Below the pieces are notes generated by a model. That model did not search any database. It was not told where the DNA came from and saw nothing but the letters and a program-made list of their open reading frames with translations. The position numbers and the translations under genes were made by a program. A DNA stretch of 64,000 nucleotides from an uncultured Oscillospiraceae bacterium (GTDB lineage: Bacteria; Bacillota; Clostridia; Oscillospirales; Ruminococcaceae): assembly GCA_900540595.1 (NCBI GenBank), contig UQGL01000011.1:1-64000 (forward strand), given 5' to 3'. Of this stretch, positions 25,920-34,771 are shown in pieces (position 1 is the first letter of the stretch; the number at the start of each line of letters is the position of its first letter).

Positions 25920-27056
25920 ATGCCGGCTTATCAATTACAGATCAAACAGGTCGTGGATTACCCACGATGCCGGATTTATCGGCAATTCGTCCATCGGCTG
26001 ATGGCAGACCGGAGCATTCGCACAAGCGGAGGCTCTGGTCTTTTTTATTTTACCGTACTTTGCAGCTACGCAAACTTCCGCACTTCATACCGCCGCATTG
26101 ATGGTATTAGCTATACCATCTATCCGGGCGAATGGGTCTGCACACTCAAGGAAGTGTCCCAATGGTTTCGCACACGGTTTCAATGCCAGGCGTTGACAGT
26201 GCTGGAACAACTGCAGAAACAGCACTTTATCACTTTTCATACACTGGATCGCGGCAATGTGATCCGCTATAAAATTTGCGACTGGGCGCGGCATAACACG
26301 GTGCTTGAATATAATGCTCCCTGCCAAAAGGATACCGGCTTTTTCTTTCTGCCCGTTTCCGTTGTCACAGATCTCATCAGCACAAGCCGATGCTCCGAAA
26401 TGGATATTATTCTGGACCTCTGGGTTTCAGCCGTCTACAACGATAATCAGGTACAGGGGTCAGACCTGGGGCCAGTAGTCTATTTCCGCAACGGCACCGG
26501 CAATCCTCTTGTTGCCTACACTGAACTGGCTGTCCGCTGGGGGGTGTCCCGGGCGACAGTCGGCCGCGTCCTCAAAAAGCTGGCCGCACTGGACTATATC
26601 TCCCTTATGTCCTTCCCGGGCCGACACGGCAGCGTGGTCTATTTGAAAAATTACCTGTCCACCATGTTTGAAATATCGGATGTTATGGTGGACAAAGAGG
26701 AGGTCGCTATGACGCTCAACATCCATTTGGAACTCCCCGATGAATCAGGCTCCAGCCAAAACACACCAAGTATAGAGCATGAGGTTATCGTTTCAAACGA
26801 ACTCAATAGCGTTTCAAAATCGCACATTGAAATTATCATCCAAAAGATGGCTCAAATCCTGATGGCACAAGGGATTTCGTGCTTTGGTTGTCCCCTCTCC
26901 CGCTATAAGTTATATCCCTTATCGGGCGACTGCCGGGAAGATTTACTACCCCGCGCACGGGAACAGTCAACGCTCTGTTTTGGCTTGTCCATTCTGTGCG
27001 GGAACAGGCAGGTCACCACTTTTGAACTTACACTCTCTCCCGTCGCGGAGAATTGA
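25920..27056 (+). CDS. Element-specific winged-helix protein (conserved hypothetical)
   Basis: 378 aa, soluble. A helix-turn-helix-like segment occurs around residues 200-230 (YTELAVRWGVSRATVGRVLKKLAALDYISL), which reads as a winged helix with a wing near SFPGRHGSVVYL. A related segment around 77-110 (LKEVSQWFRTRFQCQALTVL) may be a second one. This first gene of the element is a candidate regulator or replication initiator. It is a family I recognise only from conjugative elements of gut Clostridia and no function is established. AGGAGG precedes the ATG. It sits 17 nt upstream of the next gene. Confidence 0.75.
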   Translation: MPAYQLQIKQVVDYPRCRIYRQFVHRLMADRSIRTSGGSGLFYFTVLCSYANFRTSYRRIDGISYTIYPGEWVCTLKEVSQWFRTRFQCQALTVLEQLQKQHFITFHTLDRGNVIRYKICDWARHNTVLEYNAPCQKDTGFFFLPVSVVTDLISTSRCSEMDIILDLWVSAVYNDNQVQGSDLGPVVYFRNGTGNPLVAYTELAVRWGVSRATVGRVLKKLAALDYISLMSFPGRHGSVVYLKNYLSTMFEISDVMVDKEEVAMTLNIHLELPDESGSSQNTPSIEHEVIVSNELNSVSKSHIEIIIQKMAQILMAQGISCFGCPLSRYKLYPLSGDCREDLLPRAREQSTLCFGLSILCGNRQVTTFELTLSPVAEN

Positions 27057-27072
27057 ATAAGGAGGTCTTACC

Positions 27073-27624
27073 ATGAAGAAATTTGTTGAAAAAGATGTCG
27101 CAGAAAACCCGCTGTACCATGATACCTGGAAACTGTTGAAAAAATACCGCGATGTGGTGTGGAGCCTGGAAATTTCTGTCCAGCATGTGCGTTCCAAGTT
27201 TGAGATCGAATACGGCACATCCATCGAGGAATTTCTGGATTCCATCTATCTGGCCGGCGCCGATCTGAATGGGAGCGATATTGAACACCATGCTAAGTGC
27301 ATTGAGCGCAGCCACAAAATGCTGAAACTTTTGGATTCAGCAGTCGAATTGCTTCGTACCCGCCACAAGAACGGCGAGGCCTATTACTGGCTGCTTTACT
27401 ACTCCTTCCTCTCCCCGCAGCAACTCAAAAATGTGGAGGAGATCATCGAGAATTTGCGTCCGCATATCCGGGACATCTCATTCCGTACTTACTACCGCAG
27501 GCGCAGGGAAGCCATTGACGCACTCAGTTCCGTACTATGGGGGTACACCTCCAAAGACAGTTTGGATATGCTGGAACAGTTCTTTCCAGCGCCAAAACCA
27601 GATGAAAAGGCCAAGGGCAAATAA
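27073..27624 (+). CDS. ArpU-like putative transcriptional activator
   Basis: 183 aa, soluble, helical. The C-terminal half (YYWLLYYSFLSPQQLKNVEEI, then ISFRTYYRRRREAIDALSSV near 140-160) resembles the sigma-region-4-like fold of phage ArpU/RinA late regulators, where the SFRTYYR..REAI helix would contact DNA. AAGGAGG precedes the ATG. Its stop codon touches the first ATTGGC repeat of the promoter at 27624-27692, so it is the best local candidate for the activator of that promoter. The assignment is by pattern only. Confidence 0.6.
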   Translation: MKKFVEKDVAENPLYHDTWKLLKKYRDVVWSLEISVQHVRSKFEIEYGTSIEEFLDSIYLAGADLNGSDIEHHAKCIERSHKMLKLLDSAVELLRTRHKNGEAYYWLLYYSFLSPQQLKNVEEIIENLRPHIRDISFRTYYRRRREAIDALSSVLWGYTSKDSLDMLEQFFPAPKPDEKAKGK

Positions 27625-27692
27625 TTGGCAGAATACGGGAATGAAATTGGCGCATTCCTGCCCTTGAGCCGTAAATCCTGGTGTGCTAAACT
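27624..27692 (+). promoter_or_regulatory. T4SS module promoter with paired activator-like repeats
   Basis: ATTGGCA (27624-27630) and ATTGGCG (27646-27652) are direct repeats 22 bp apart. Then comes the box TGCCCTTGAGCCGTAAATCC (27659-27678) with -35 TTGAGC (27664-27669), a 17-nt spacer and -10 TAAACT (27687-27692). The same arrangement with identical spacings recurs at 43647-43715 before the Tad genes. The weak -35 and upstream repeats suggest activator dependence. Confidence 0.75.
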
Positions 27693-27738
27693 GAATATGC
27701 TCAAACTTGCACCCAAAACTGAATGCAGGCAGTGAACG

Positions 27739-27825
27739 GCACCTTTTTCAAGGTGCTTTTTTGCTGCCCTAATGACCGGCCGATTGGGGAGGGAGCCCGC
27801 ATCTATTACAAGAGCTGCGGGCTCC
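27739..27825 (+). terminator. Two terminator-like hairpins in the T4SS leader
   Basis: GCACCTT/AAGGTGC with TTTTTT (27739-27762), then GGAGCCCGC/GCGGGCTCC with TCTTTTG (27792-27830). Both lie between the promoter and the first T4SS gene, so transcription must pass them. Confidence 0.75.
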
Positions 27826-27873
27826 TCTTTTGTTTGAGTCCCGCATATTACATTTGGATTGGAGGTCCGAAAA

Positions 27874-28269
27874 TTGAAAAAACGCAAGATTCCTCACCAA
27901 AAGCGAAACGGCGATACCAGCCCTCCGCGCCGTTTTTCCATTGGCAGAATCGCTTATATGGCGTTTCTGTGTCCCACCGTCTCATTGATGTTCAGCCAGC
28001 CGGCCTTTGCCGCAACCGATGTTTGGACAAAGGCCACAGAAATCATGCAGGATGTCTACACGCAGATCCTCGCTATCTCCACGATTGCGGCCATTGTGAC
28101 CGCTTCGGTAGCATTGCTGCTCATGAATTTCTCCCGTTCTGGTAAAACGGTGGATGAAAGCAGAGCTTGGCTCAAACGAATTGTTATCACCTGGGCCATC
28201 TTAAACAGTCTGGGCTTTATCATGTCCTATATCGTCCCCTTCTTTGAGGGTGGTCAGTGGGCAGGTTGA
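27874..28269 (+). CDS. VirB2/TrbC-like pilin subunit of the T4SS (putative)
   Basis: About 131 aa from TTG at 27874, chosen because GGAGGT lies 8 nt upstream; TTG at 27859 overlaps that site. It has a long basic leader and hydrophobic signal segment with a likely cleavage after PAFA (near residue 46). A mature part of about 86 residues follows, with two membrane helices (about 60-82 and 100-122). Long signal plus two helices is the VirB2/TrbC plan, and it precedes the VirB6-like gene. The sequence itself is too divergent to be sure. Confidence 0.6.
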   Translation: MKKRKIPHQKRNGDTSPPRRFSIGRIAYMAFLCPTVSLMFSQPAFAATDVWTKATEIMQDVYTQILAISTIAAIVTASVALLLMNFSRSGKTVDESRAWLKRIVITWAILNSLGFIMSYIVPFFEGGQWAG

Positions 28270-28309
28270 TCGGCATCACATTGATACCCGACGAAAGGAG
28301 GCATGACCT

Positions 28310-29020
28310 ATGGGTATTCTGGACGGCATTGTTGAATGGATTGCAGAGCAGGTCATGGCGGGCCTTGACTTGATAACCACCTCGGTTTTGGGGGCACTGG
28401 GCTGCGATATGGCGGTATTTCTGCGCTACTTTCCCGCGGCCGAAACGATGTACAGCGTTTTTGTGGCACTGGGCATCGGTATCATTCTCCTTAACTGGGT
28501 GTGGCAGCTGTTCAAGAACTTTGGCCTGGGAGCCGGTATTGAAGCGGAAGACCCGCTCAAATTGAGCATCCGGTCCGTCATTTTTATTCTTTTAGCGTTC
28601 TTCTCCAATGAGATTGTCAGCATGATCCTGACCATCGGCGGCACACCGTATAACTGGATTATGGATTCGGAGCTGCCGGCACTCAGTTTTGCGGATTTCA
28701 ATTCTGTCATGCTGGTCATCATCGGGGTGTGCGCCAATGGGGCTGTGGCCCTTATCACTCTGATTTTAGTCATCATTCTGGCGTGGAACTACCTGAAGTT
28801 GCTGCTGGAAGCGGCAGAGCGATATGTATTGCTCGGCGTGCTGGTCTATACGGCTCCAGTAGCCTTTTCCATGGGGGCAAGCCAGACAACATCAAACATC
28901 TGGAAATCCTGGTGCCGGATGCTGGGCGGTCAGATTTTTCTTCTGCTGATGAACGCCTGGTGCCTGCGCCTGTTCACGAGCATGGTTGGTTCGTTTATCT
29001 CCAACCCGCTCTCTTTGTAA
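28310..29020 (+). CDS. VirB6/TrbL-like polytopic T4SS membrane protein
   Basis: 236 aa with about five to six membrane helices (near residues 42-62, 83-103, 128-155, 165-180 and 200-225). GTPYNW sits in the loop between the second and third. The position between a VirB2-like gene and the peptidase/VirB4 genes matches VirB6-like channel subunits of Firmicute conjugative elements. AAAGGAGG precedes the ATG. Topology and context carry the call; no catalytic motif exists for this family. Confidence 0.7.
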   Translation: MGILDGIVEWIAEQVMAGLDLITTSVLGALGCDMAVFLRYFPAAETMYSVFVALGIGIILLNWVWQLFKNFGLGAGIEAEDPLKLSIRSVIFILLAFFSNEIVSMILTIGGTPYNWIMDSELPALSFADFNSVMLVIIGVCANGAVALITLILVIILAWNYLKLLLEAAERYVLLGVLVYTAPVAFSMGASQTTSNIWKSWCRMLGGQIFLLLMNAWCLRLFTSMVGSFISNPLSL

Positions 29021-29031
29021 GGAGGGCCATT

Positions 29032-30024
29032 TTGAAAAGACTCAAGAAAATTTTGTTCCTTGCGCTGATGGTCGCAGCTCTCTCCTGTCTGTTCTGCCAG
29101 CCTGCTTTCGCTATTTCGGAGGAAGAAGTCCAGGCACAAGTGGACGCCGTAGGCAAAGAAGCCGTTTCGGGGAATGTGCTGATCTGGTTTATGTGCGCAA
29201 TCGGATTTCTTAAAGTATCACAGAAGATCGATTCTTTTATGGCAAGTCTGGGCGTCAATGTCGGCCATACCGGAGGCAGTATGCTGGCGGAGGCTATGAT
29301 TGCGGCCAGGGGATTCAGCGGATTTAAGAGCTTTGCCAGCAATCACTTTGCGGGAGGCCGCAGCAGTCATTCCTCCCATGTCCGTGCAAACGGTGGCGGA
29401 AAAGGCGGTGCTGGATTCGGCGCTGGTTTTGCCAGCGGTGGCTTGGCCGGCGTGATTAAAAGGAATGTTACCAATAATGCGGTCAAAACGGCCACAACGC
29501 CCCCGGATGCCAAGCCCTCCGGATTAAGTGGGCTGGTCGGCGGCGCTGCAGGCGGCATCGGTGGACATATCTACGCCTCCTCCGTAAGCAAAGGAGGCAA
29601 TTTTGCCAACAATGTCATAGGATCGGTTGCTACCGGGAGTATCACCCAGATGGGAACTATGACCGGGGATAAAGCTGTAGAAGCTCTGCATTCCTACATG
29701 GGTCATGCGGCATTGGAGCCCGGGGCCGAGAATATTCCCACTTATCAGAATGTGGAGATTGGCGGCGGCCGCATTACCGGCACAGAAGTCACTCCGGAGC
29801 ATCCAGAAGGCATCGCTTTTGGTATGTATCATGCAGACCAGTATGTGGCGCCGGAAGGCCAATACACAACCGTTCACGCTGTAGATGGTACTGCCTGGTA
29901 TAAGCAGTATGCTGCGGATGCGGTTGAAAAATCTCCCTATATGGCACCGGACGGCTCGATTGCCTATCACGAATCCATCGTGAAGAAACTGCCGCCTACT
30001 CCCAAAAGAAAGGACAAACTCTAA
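29032..30024 (+). CDS. Secreted/membrane T4SS accessory protein with Gly-rich region
   Basis: 330 aa from TTG at 29032, with GGAGGG 5 nt upstream; longer in-frame starts lie within the VirB6-like gene. A signal peptide ends near residue 27 (CQPAFA). One membrane helix follows around 45-65, then a Gly/Ser/Ala-rich stretch (about 105-195, AGFGAGFASGG) and a soluble C-terminus. It overlaps the next start by one base, so it belongs to the T4SS operon. I do not recognise the family. A Gly-rich stretch with a single anchor could line or span the cell wall. Confidence 0.65.
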   Translation: MKRLKKILFLALMVAALSCLFCQPAFAISEEEVQAQVDAVGKEAVSGNVLIWFMCAIGFLKVSQKIDSFMASLGVNVGHTGGSMLAEAMIAARGFSGFKSFASNHFAGGRSSHSSHVRANGGGKGGAGFGAGFASGGLAGVIKRNVTNNAVKTATTPPDAKPSGLSGLVGGAAGGIGGHIYASSVSKGGNFANNVIGSVATGSITQMGTMTGDKAVEALHSYMGHAALEPGAENIPTYQNVEIGGGRITGTEVTPEHPEGIAFGMYHADQYVAPEGQYTTVHAVDGTAWYKQYAADAVEKSPYMAPDGSIAYHESIVKKLPPTPKRKDKL

Positions 30025-31400
30025 TGGCTGAAGAACAAAAAAACAGCTCCGCCGAAACAGTAGATGCTGCGGCCTCTGCCGCACATACGGTCAAAGGCGC
30101 TATCAAAGCTGGCAAGGCCATCTCTGGAGCAGCGAAAGGCGCTGCCGCCGGCGGCCCCTATGGGGCTGTGGCTGGAGCCGTCTGGGCCGGCCGAAAGCAC
30201 ATCGGCAAAATCATTGCCATCATTGCCATTCTGCTTTTGCTGCCTGTCCTTTTCCTCCTGATGCTGCCCGGCCTGATTTTTGGAGGGCTGGTCAATGCCT
30301 TTTCACCAGCTGATCCTGACACGCCTATCCTCAACAGCGAAACCGCCATCGTAGAAAACGCCAACGACATTACCTTTGCCATCAACGCCATTCTGGGTGA
30401 GGCGCTGGATGATGTGATGGCCCGTATCGAAGTGGACTTTGCCTCTTCTGGCGCCGACAAAATGGAGGTCAAAAACCCCTATTCTTCCGGCCTGGTCTAC
30501 AACGCCAACCTCATCGTTTCACAGTATTGCGCTGCCCGGGATGAAGACTTTGAGAGCATTTCGCTGGATGACCTGTCCACTGTCCTGCGGGAGAACAAAG
30601 AGCATCTATACTCTTATACCAGTGTGCGGGAGAGCCGTGAGGTCACATCCGAAGATCCGGAGACCGGTGAGGAAACCATCTCCACCGAGATCTGGATGAT
30701 CTATACCATTCGCTACAACGGCGAGTCTTATCTTGCCGACCATGTTTTCGCGCTTACGGATGAGCAGAAAGAACTGGCGTCCGATTATGCCTCTAACCTA
30801 AGTCTCTTTTTAGGCGACGGCCTGCTGCAAAATGTGGACGAGTGGACAGGGAACAGTATCCCCTCCCTTGGAGATGTAACCTTTACCGACGGCGGGACCC
30901 CGGTTGTTTATTACAATCAGCTGGATGAACGCTATGCCAGTCAACCCTATGGCACCGATAACATCGGCGGCTATGGGTGCGGGCCCACCGCCATGGCAAT
31001 CGTGGTTTCCTCCCTTACGGACGATATGGTAGACCCGGTGGAAATGGCAAAGTGGTCATATGACAATGGCTATTGGTGCAAAAGCAGCGGCTCTTATCAC
31101 GCATTGATCCCTGCTGCTGCGGAGGAATGGGGCCTTCCGGTATCCGGCTGCACGACTTCCGAGCCCCAGCGGATTCTGGACGCTCTCGCAGATGGCAAGC
31201 TGGTCGTGGCAATTATGTCCGAAGGCCATTTTACCTCATCCGGCCACTTCATTGTTCTCCGTGGCGTAAAAGACGGCCAGATCATGGTGGCTGACCCGGC
31301 CAGTTACAAGCGAAGCGGGCAGTTGTGGGATCTGTCCATCATCTTAAATGAAGCAAGCCGCCGTGCGGCAGCAGGCGGTCCTTTCTGGATTATTGGCTGA
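30024..31400 (+). CDS. Membrane-anchored C39-like cysteine peptidase of the T4SS
   Basis: 458 aa. A cytoplasmic Ala/Gly-rich N-terminus is followed by a membrane helix (about 70-95), an extracellular VirB8-like or stalk region, then a papain-fold domain from about 300. That domain has C319 (YGCGPTAMA), H408 (GHFIVLRG) and a DPAS Asp near 424, the Peptidase_C39_2 pattern. In most Gram-positive conjugation systems this place is taken by a peptidoglycan hydrolase (lysozyme plus NlpC/P60), so a wall-remodelling or protein-processing role is inferred. The ATG overlaps the previous stop. Confidence 0.75.
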   Translation: MAEEQKNSSAETVDAAASAAHTVKGAIKAGKAISGAAKGAAAGGPYGAVAGAVWAGRKHIGKIIAIIAILLLLPVLFLLMLPGLIFGGLVNAFSPADPDTPILNSETAIVENANDITFAINAILGEALDDVMARIEVDFASSGADKMEVKNPYSSGLVYNANLIVSQYCAARDEDFESISLDDLSTVLRENKEHLYSYTSVRESREVTSEDPETGEETISTEIWMIYTIRYNGESYLADHVFALTDEQKELASDYASNLSLFLGDGLLQNVDEWTGNSIPSLGDVTFTDGGTPVVYYNQLDERYASQPYGTDNIGGYGCGPTAMAIVVSSLTDDMVDPVEMAKWSYDNGYWCKSSGSYHALIPAAAEEWGLPVSGCTTSEPQRILDALADGKLVVAIMSEGHFTSSGHFIVLRGVKDGQIMVADPASYKRSGQLWDLSIILNEASRRAAAGGPFWIIG

Positions 31401-31436
31401 CCGCACCGCACCCCGGCATCAGAAACGAGGTAATAC

Positions 31437-34400
31437 ATGAGCAACAAGAATGACCATGATATTTATATCATACCGCCGAACTTCATAGAAACAGGCACTT
31501 TTTTTGGCGGTATGTTCCGTGCGCGGAATGTGATTGAAGCCGGCATCCTGGCACTTGCCATTGGGACGCCGGTTTTTTTGTGCCTTCCATTTGGGCTGAC
31601 CGCCCGCATTATTGCTTTATGCCTGACTGCGCTCCCGGTGGCATTGGTTGCCCTCATTGGCATTTCAGGGGAAAGCCTCTCGCAGTTTCTGGTCACTTTT
31701 CTGAAATACCTGCGGAATCGCCGCATTGTCGGCGGTGACGGTGAACAGCCCGGCGAAAAAACGGGGACCTCCAAATCAGCCGGCAAGCATTTCAAACAGA
31801 AGCCTCCAAAGGAGAGAAAGCCCAAGGCGTCGAAGCGCCGGCGGTCTGGTGAAGCAGATTTCCCAGCTGAGTTTGATGAAGTCCGTGGATATGAGATCCG
31901 CGAAAAACTCCGGCCCAAGAAAAACACCAGGAAGGAACGGCCTGTCAAGGCCAATAAGGCGAAAAAGAAAGCAAAGAAGCGACCTGAAAAAGAGCGGATG
32001 CCTAAACGCCCAGCCCATATCAAGGAGGAAAAGCCTCCCTGCGTCAATCCGGTGGCAGACTATCTGCCCATTGAGAAGATCGTCAACGGCATTATCTACA
32101 CGAAAGACCACCAATTTGTCAAGGTGGTTGAGGTGGTCCCCATCAACTTCATGCTGCGGAGCGCACGGGAACAGAGAAATATTATCTACTCTTTCGTCTC
32201 ATACCTAAAAATCAGTCCTGTTAAATTGCAGATCAAAGTGCTTACCCGGCGTGCCGACATCAACCGCCACCTGGACACAGTACGCCGTGAAATGGCGCAG
32301 GAGGACAATGAGCAGTGCCGCTTGATGCAAGAGGACTACTTGGACTTTGTTCAACAGGTCGGCTCCCATGAGGCGGTTACACGACGCTTCTTTTTGATTT
32401 TTGAGTATGAGCCTTGGAACAACACACGGCGCTCCGAACAGGAAGATGAGGCAATCCAATCTCTCCAAAGTGCTGTCCACACGGCATCCAATTACCTGCG
32501 TCAATGCGGCAACGAGGTCGTTGTCCACGAAAATGAGGACGAATTTACCGTAGATGTTTTCTATAATTTGTTGTGCCGAAATGAAAGTGCAGTCAAGCCC
32601 CTGTCGGTACGGGCACAGGAAATTGTGGCACAGTATCTCCAAAAGGGACGGGAGGGTGAGATTGACCGCATCCCGGCAGTTGAATTTGCCGCGCCCAAAA
32701 GCATCGACTTCACCCATGGACGGTATCTCTGCATAGACGGGCTGTACTATACTTATCTGCTCGTCCCATCAGATGGTTACAAAACCCAGGTGCCCGCAGG
32801 CTGGTTGAGTTTGATCGTCAATGCCGGTGATGGTATTGACCTCGATATGTTTCTTTCGCGTCAACCCAAAGAGCGCATTATTCAGCGGGTCGGCCAGCAG
32901 CTCCGCATCAACCGGTCAAAAATCAAGGATGCCAGCGACACGAACACGGACTTCGATGATATAGACGGCGCTATTCGGAGCGGTTATTTTCTGAAGGAGG
33001 GCCTTGCGAACAACGAAGATTTCTATTATCTCAACTTGTTGATTACTGTGACTGCCCCTTCTGTGGAGGACCTGGAGTGGAAGGCCAGCGAAATAAAAAA
33101 GCTCCTGCTTTCGCAGGATATGGATGTCTGCAACTGCCATTTTCGGGAGGAGCAGGCATTTTGTTCTGCCCTCCCGCTGGTTTCCATGGAAAAGGGACTG
33201 TTCGAGCGTGGTAAGCGCAACCTGTTGACTGGAGGCGCGGCCAGCTGCTATCCGTTCACTTCATTTGAGATGTGCGACGACAACGGAATCCTTCTGGGGG
33301 TCAACAAATATAACAGTTCCCTCATCATCGTGGATATTTTCAACTCTGCGATTTACAAGAACGCCAATATGGCGATCCTGGGTACCAGCGGCGCAGGCAA
33401 GACCTTTACGATGCAGCTCATGGCGTTAAGAATGAGGCGGAAAAACATTCCCGTTTTCATCATTGCGCCTCTGAAAGGGCACGAATTCCACCGTGCCTGT
33501 GCCAATGTAGGCGGGGAGTTTATCCAGATTTCCCCGGCCAGCCCGCACTGCATCAATGTGATGGAGATCCGCAAGGTGGATCGGTCGGTCAGTGAGCTTC
33601 TGGACGGGCCGGGAATCCAGCTCTCCGACCTGGCCGCCAAAATCCAGCAACTCCACATATTCTTCAGTCTGTTGATACCCGATATGTCTCACGAGGAACG
33701 GCAGCTGTTGGATGAGGCTCTGATCCGCACCTACAATTCCAAAGGTATCACCCATGACAACGCCTCATTGGAAGACCCGGCCAATCCGGGCTGCTACCGG
33801 GAGATGCCGGTGCTGGGCGACTTGTATGAGATTTTGAAGGCCGCCCCGGAAACCACTCGCATGGCCCATATCCTCAACCGTCTGGTGAATGGCTCCGCCA
33901 GTACCTTTAACAAGCAGACCAATGTGCGGCTGGATAATAAGTACACCGTACTGGATATTTCCTCGCTTACTGGTGATTTGCTGACTGTGGGGATGTTCGT
34001 GGCCCTTGATTTCGTTTGGGACCGCGCCAAAGCTGACCGCACCGAGGAAAAAGCCATTTTTATTGACGAGTGCTGGCAGCTTCTTTCCGGCGCAGGCGCC
34101 ACGGGTACCCGGCTGGCCGGCGATTTCGTTTTGGAAATTTTCAAAACCGTCCGCGGCTTCGGTGGGTCAGCGATCTGTGCCAGCCAGGACCTTAACGACT
34201 TTTTCAATCTGGACGAAGGGCGTTTCGGAAAAGGCATCATCAACAACAGCAAGACTAAAATCATTCTCAATCTGGAGGATGACGAAGCGGAGCGTGTCCA
34301 GGACACCCTCCATCTCTCTGACGCAGAAACGATGGAGGTCACACACTTTGAGCGCGGCAGCGGCCTGATCTCTACCAATAATAACAATATCATGGTGGAG

Positions 34401-34502
34401 TTCAAGGCCAGCCCATTGGAAAAAGACCTTATAACCACAGACCGCAGGGAGCTGCGGGAGCTTTTGGAGCGCAAGCGCCAAGAACAAGCTGATTCCGCTT
34501 AA
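31437..34502 (+). CDS. virB4: PrgI-VirB4 fusion, conjugative ATPase
   Basis: 1021 aa. Residues 1-100 match a PrgI/VirB3-like domain with two close membrane helices (about 35-75). A Lys/Arg-rich linker (100-200) leads to a VirB4 ATPase: Walker A GTSGAGKT at 649-656 and Walker B FIDECWQLL near 875. VirB4 energises assembly and substrate transfer of the T4SS at the inner membrane face. The fusion of the VirB3-type and VirB4-type parts gives extra length. GAGGTAATAC precedes the ATG. It is the last gene before the palindromic insert at 34518. Confidence 0.95.
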   Translation: MSNKNDHDIYIIPPNFIETGTFFGGMFRARNVIEAGILALAIGTPVFLCLPFGLTARIIALCLTALPVALVALIGISGESLSQFLVTFLKYLRNRRIVGGDGEQPGEKTGTSKSAGKHFKQKPPKERKPKASKRRRSGEADFPAEFDEVRGYEIREKLRPKKNTRKERPVKANKAKKKAKKRPEKERMPKRPAHIKEEKPPCVNPVADYLPIEKIVNGIIYTKDHQFVKVVEVVPINFMLRSAREQRNIIYSFVSYLKISPVKLQIKVLTRRADINRHLDTVRREMAQEDNEQCRLMQEDYLDFVQQVGSHEAVTRRFFLIFEYEPWNNTRRSEQEDEAIQSLQSAVHTASNYLRQCGNEVVVHENEDEFTVDVFYNLLCRNESAVKPLSVRAQEIVAQYLQKGREGEIDRIPAVEFAAPKSIDFTHGRYLCIDGLYYTYLLVPSDGYKTQVPAGWLSLIVNAGDGIDLDMFLSRQPKERIIQRVGQQLRINRSKIKDASDTNTDFDDIDGAIRSGYFLKEGLANNEDFYYLNLLITVTAPSVEDLEWKASEIKKLLLSQDMDVCNCHFREEQAFCSALPLVSMEKGLFERGKRNLLTGGAASCYPFTSFEMCDDNGILLGVNKYNSSLIIVDIFNSAIYKNANMAILGTSGAGKTFTMQLMALRMRRKNIPVFIIAPLKGHEFHRACANVGGEFIQISPASPHCINVMEIRKVDRSVSELLDGPGIQLSDLAAKIQQLHIFFSLLIPDMSHEERQLLDEALIRTYNSKGITHDNASLEDPANPGCYREMPVLGDLYEILKAAPETTRMAHILNRLVNGSASTFNKQTNVRLDNKYTVLDISSLTGDLLTVGMFVALDFVWDRAKADRTEEKAIFIDECWQLLSGAGATGTRLAGDFVLEIFKTVRGFGGSAICASQDLNDFFNLDEGRFGKGIINNSKTKIILNLEDDEAERVQDTLHLSDAETMEVTHFERGSGLISTNNNNIMVEFKASPLEKDLITTDRRELRELLERKRQEQADSA

Positions 34503-34517
34503 AAGGCATTTTCTCTA

Positions 34518-34615
34518 GGGGCTGTTGCAAAATGTAAAATTTCTACATGATGTTGTTTATCCTTACATAGCAATACTCAATATCATGTATCAAAAATTCA
34601 TTTTGCAACAGCCCC
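34518..34615. repeat. 98-bp palindromic MITE-like element with IS6-like ends
   Basis: Terminal inverted repeats GGGGCTGTTGCAAAATG (34518-34534) and CATTTTGCAACAGCCCC (34599-34615) are perfect; inner arms ACATGAT / ATCATGT also pair. The ends resemble IS6-family termini (GG...CTGTTGCAAA). No transposase and no obvious 8-bp target duplication (flanks TTTCTCTA and TTTATTGC). As RNA it would fold into one long hairpin followed by TTTATT. It lies 16 nt after the virB4 stop. Confidence 0.7.
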
Positions 34616-34771
34616 TTTATTGCGCGGAGTAGTGTAAAGAACATGGTTGGATGCTTTACCAACAGACGGCGGGGCAGTACCGTCCTCCGCAACCATTTAG
34701 AATTTTATATGAGGTGAGTCCAATGTATCCGACAATAAAGTAATCAAACAAAGAATTGAGAGGTGATATAA

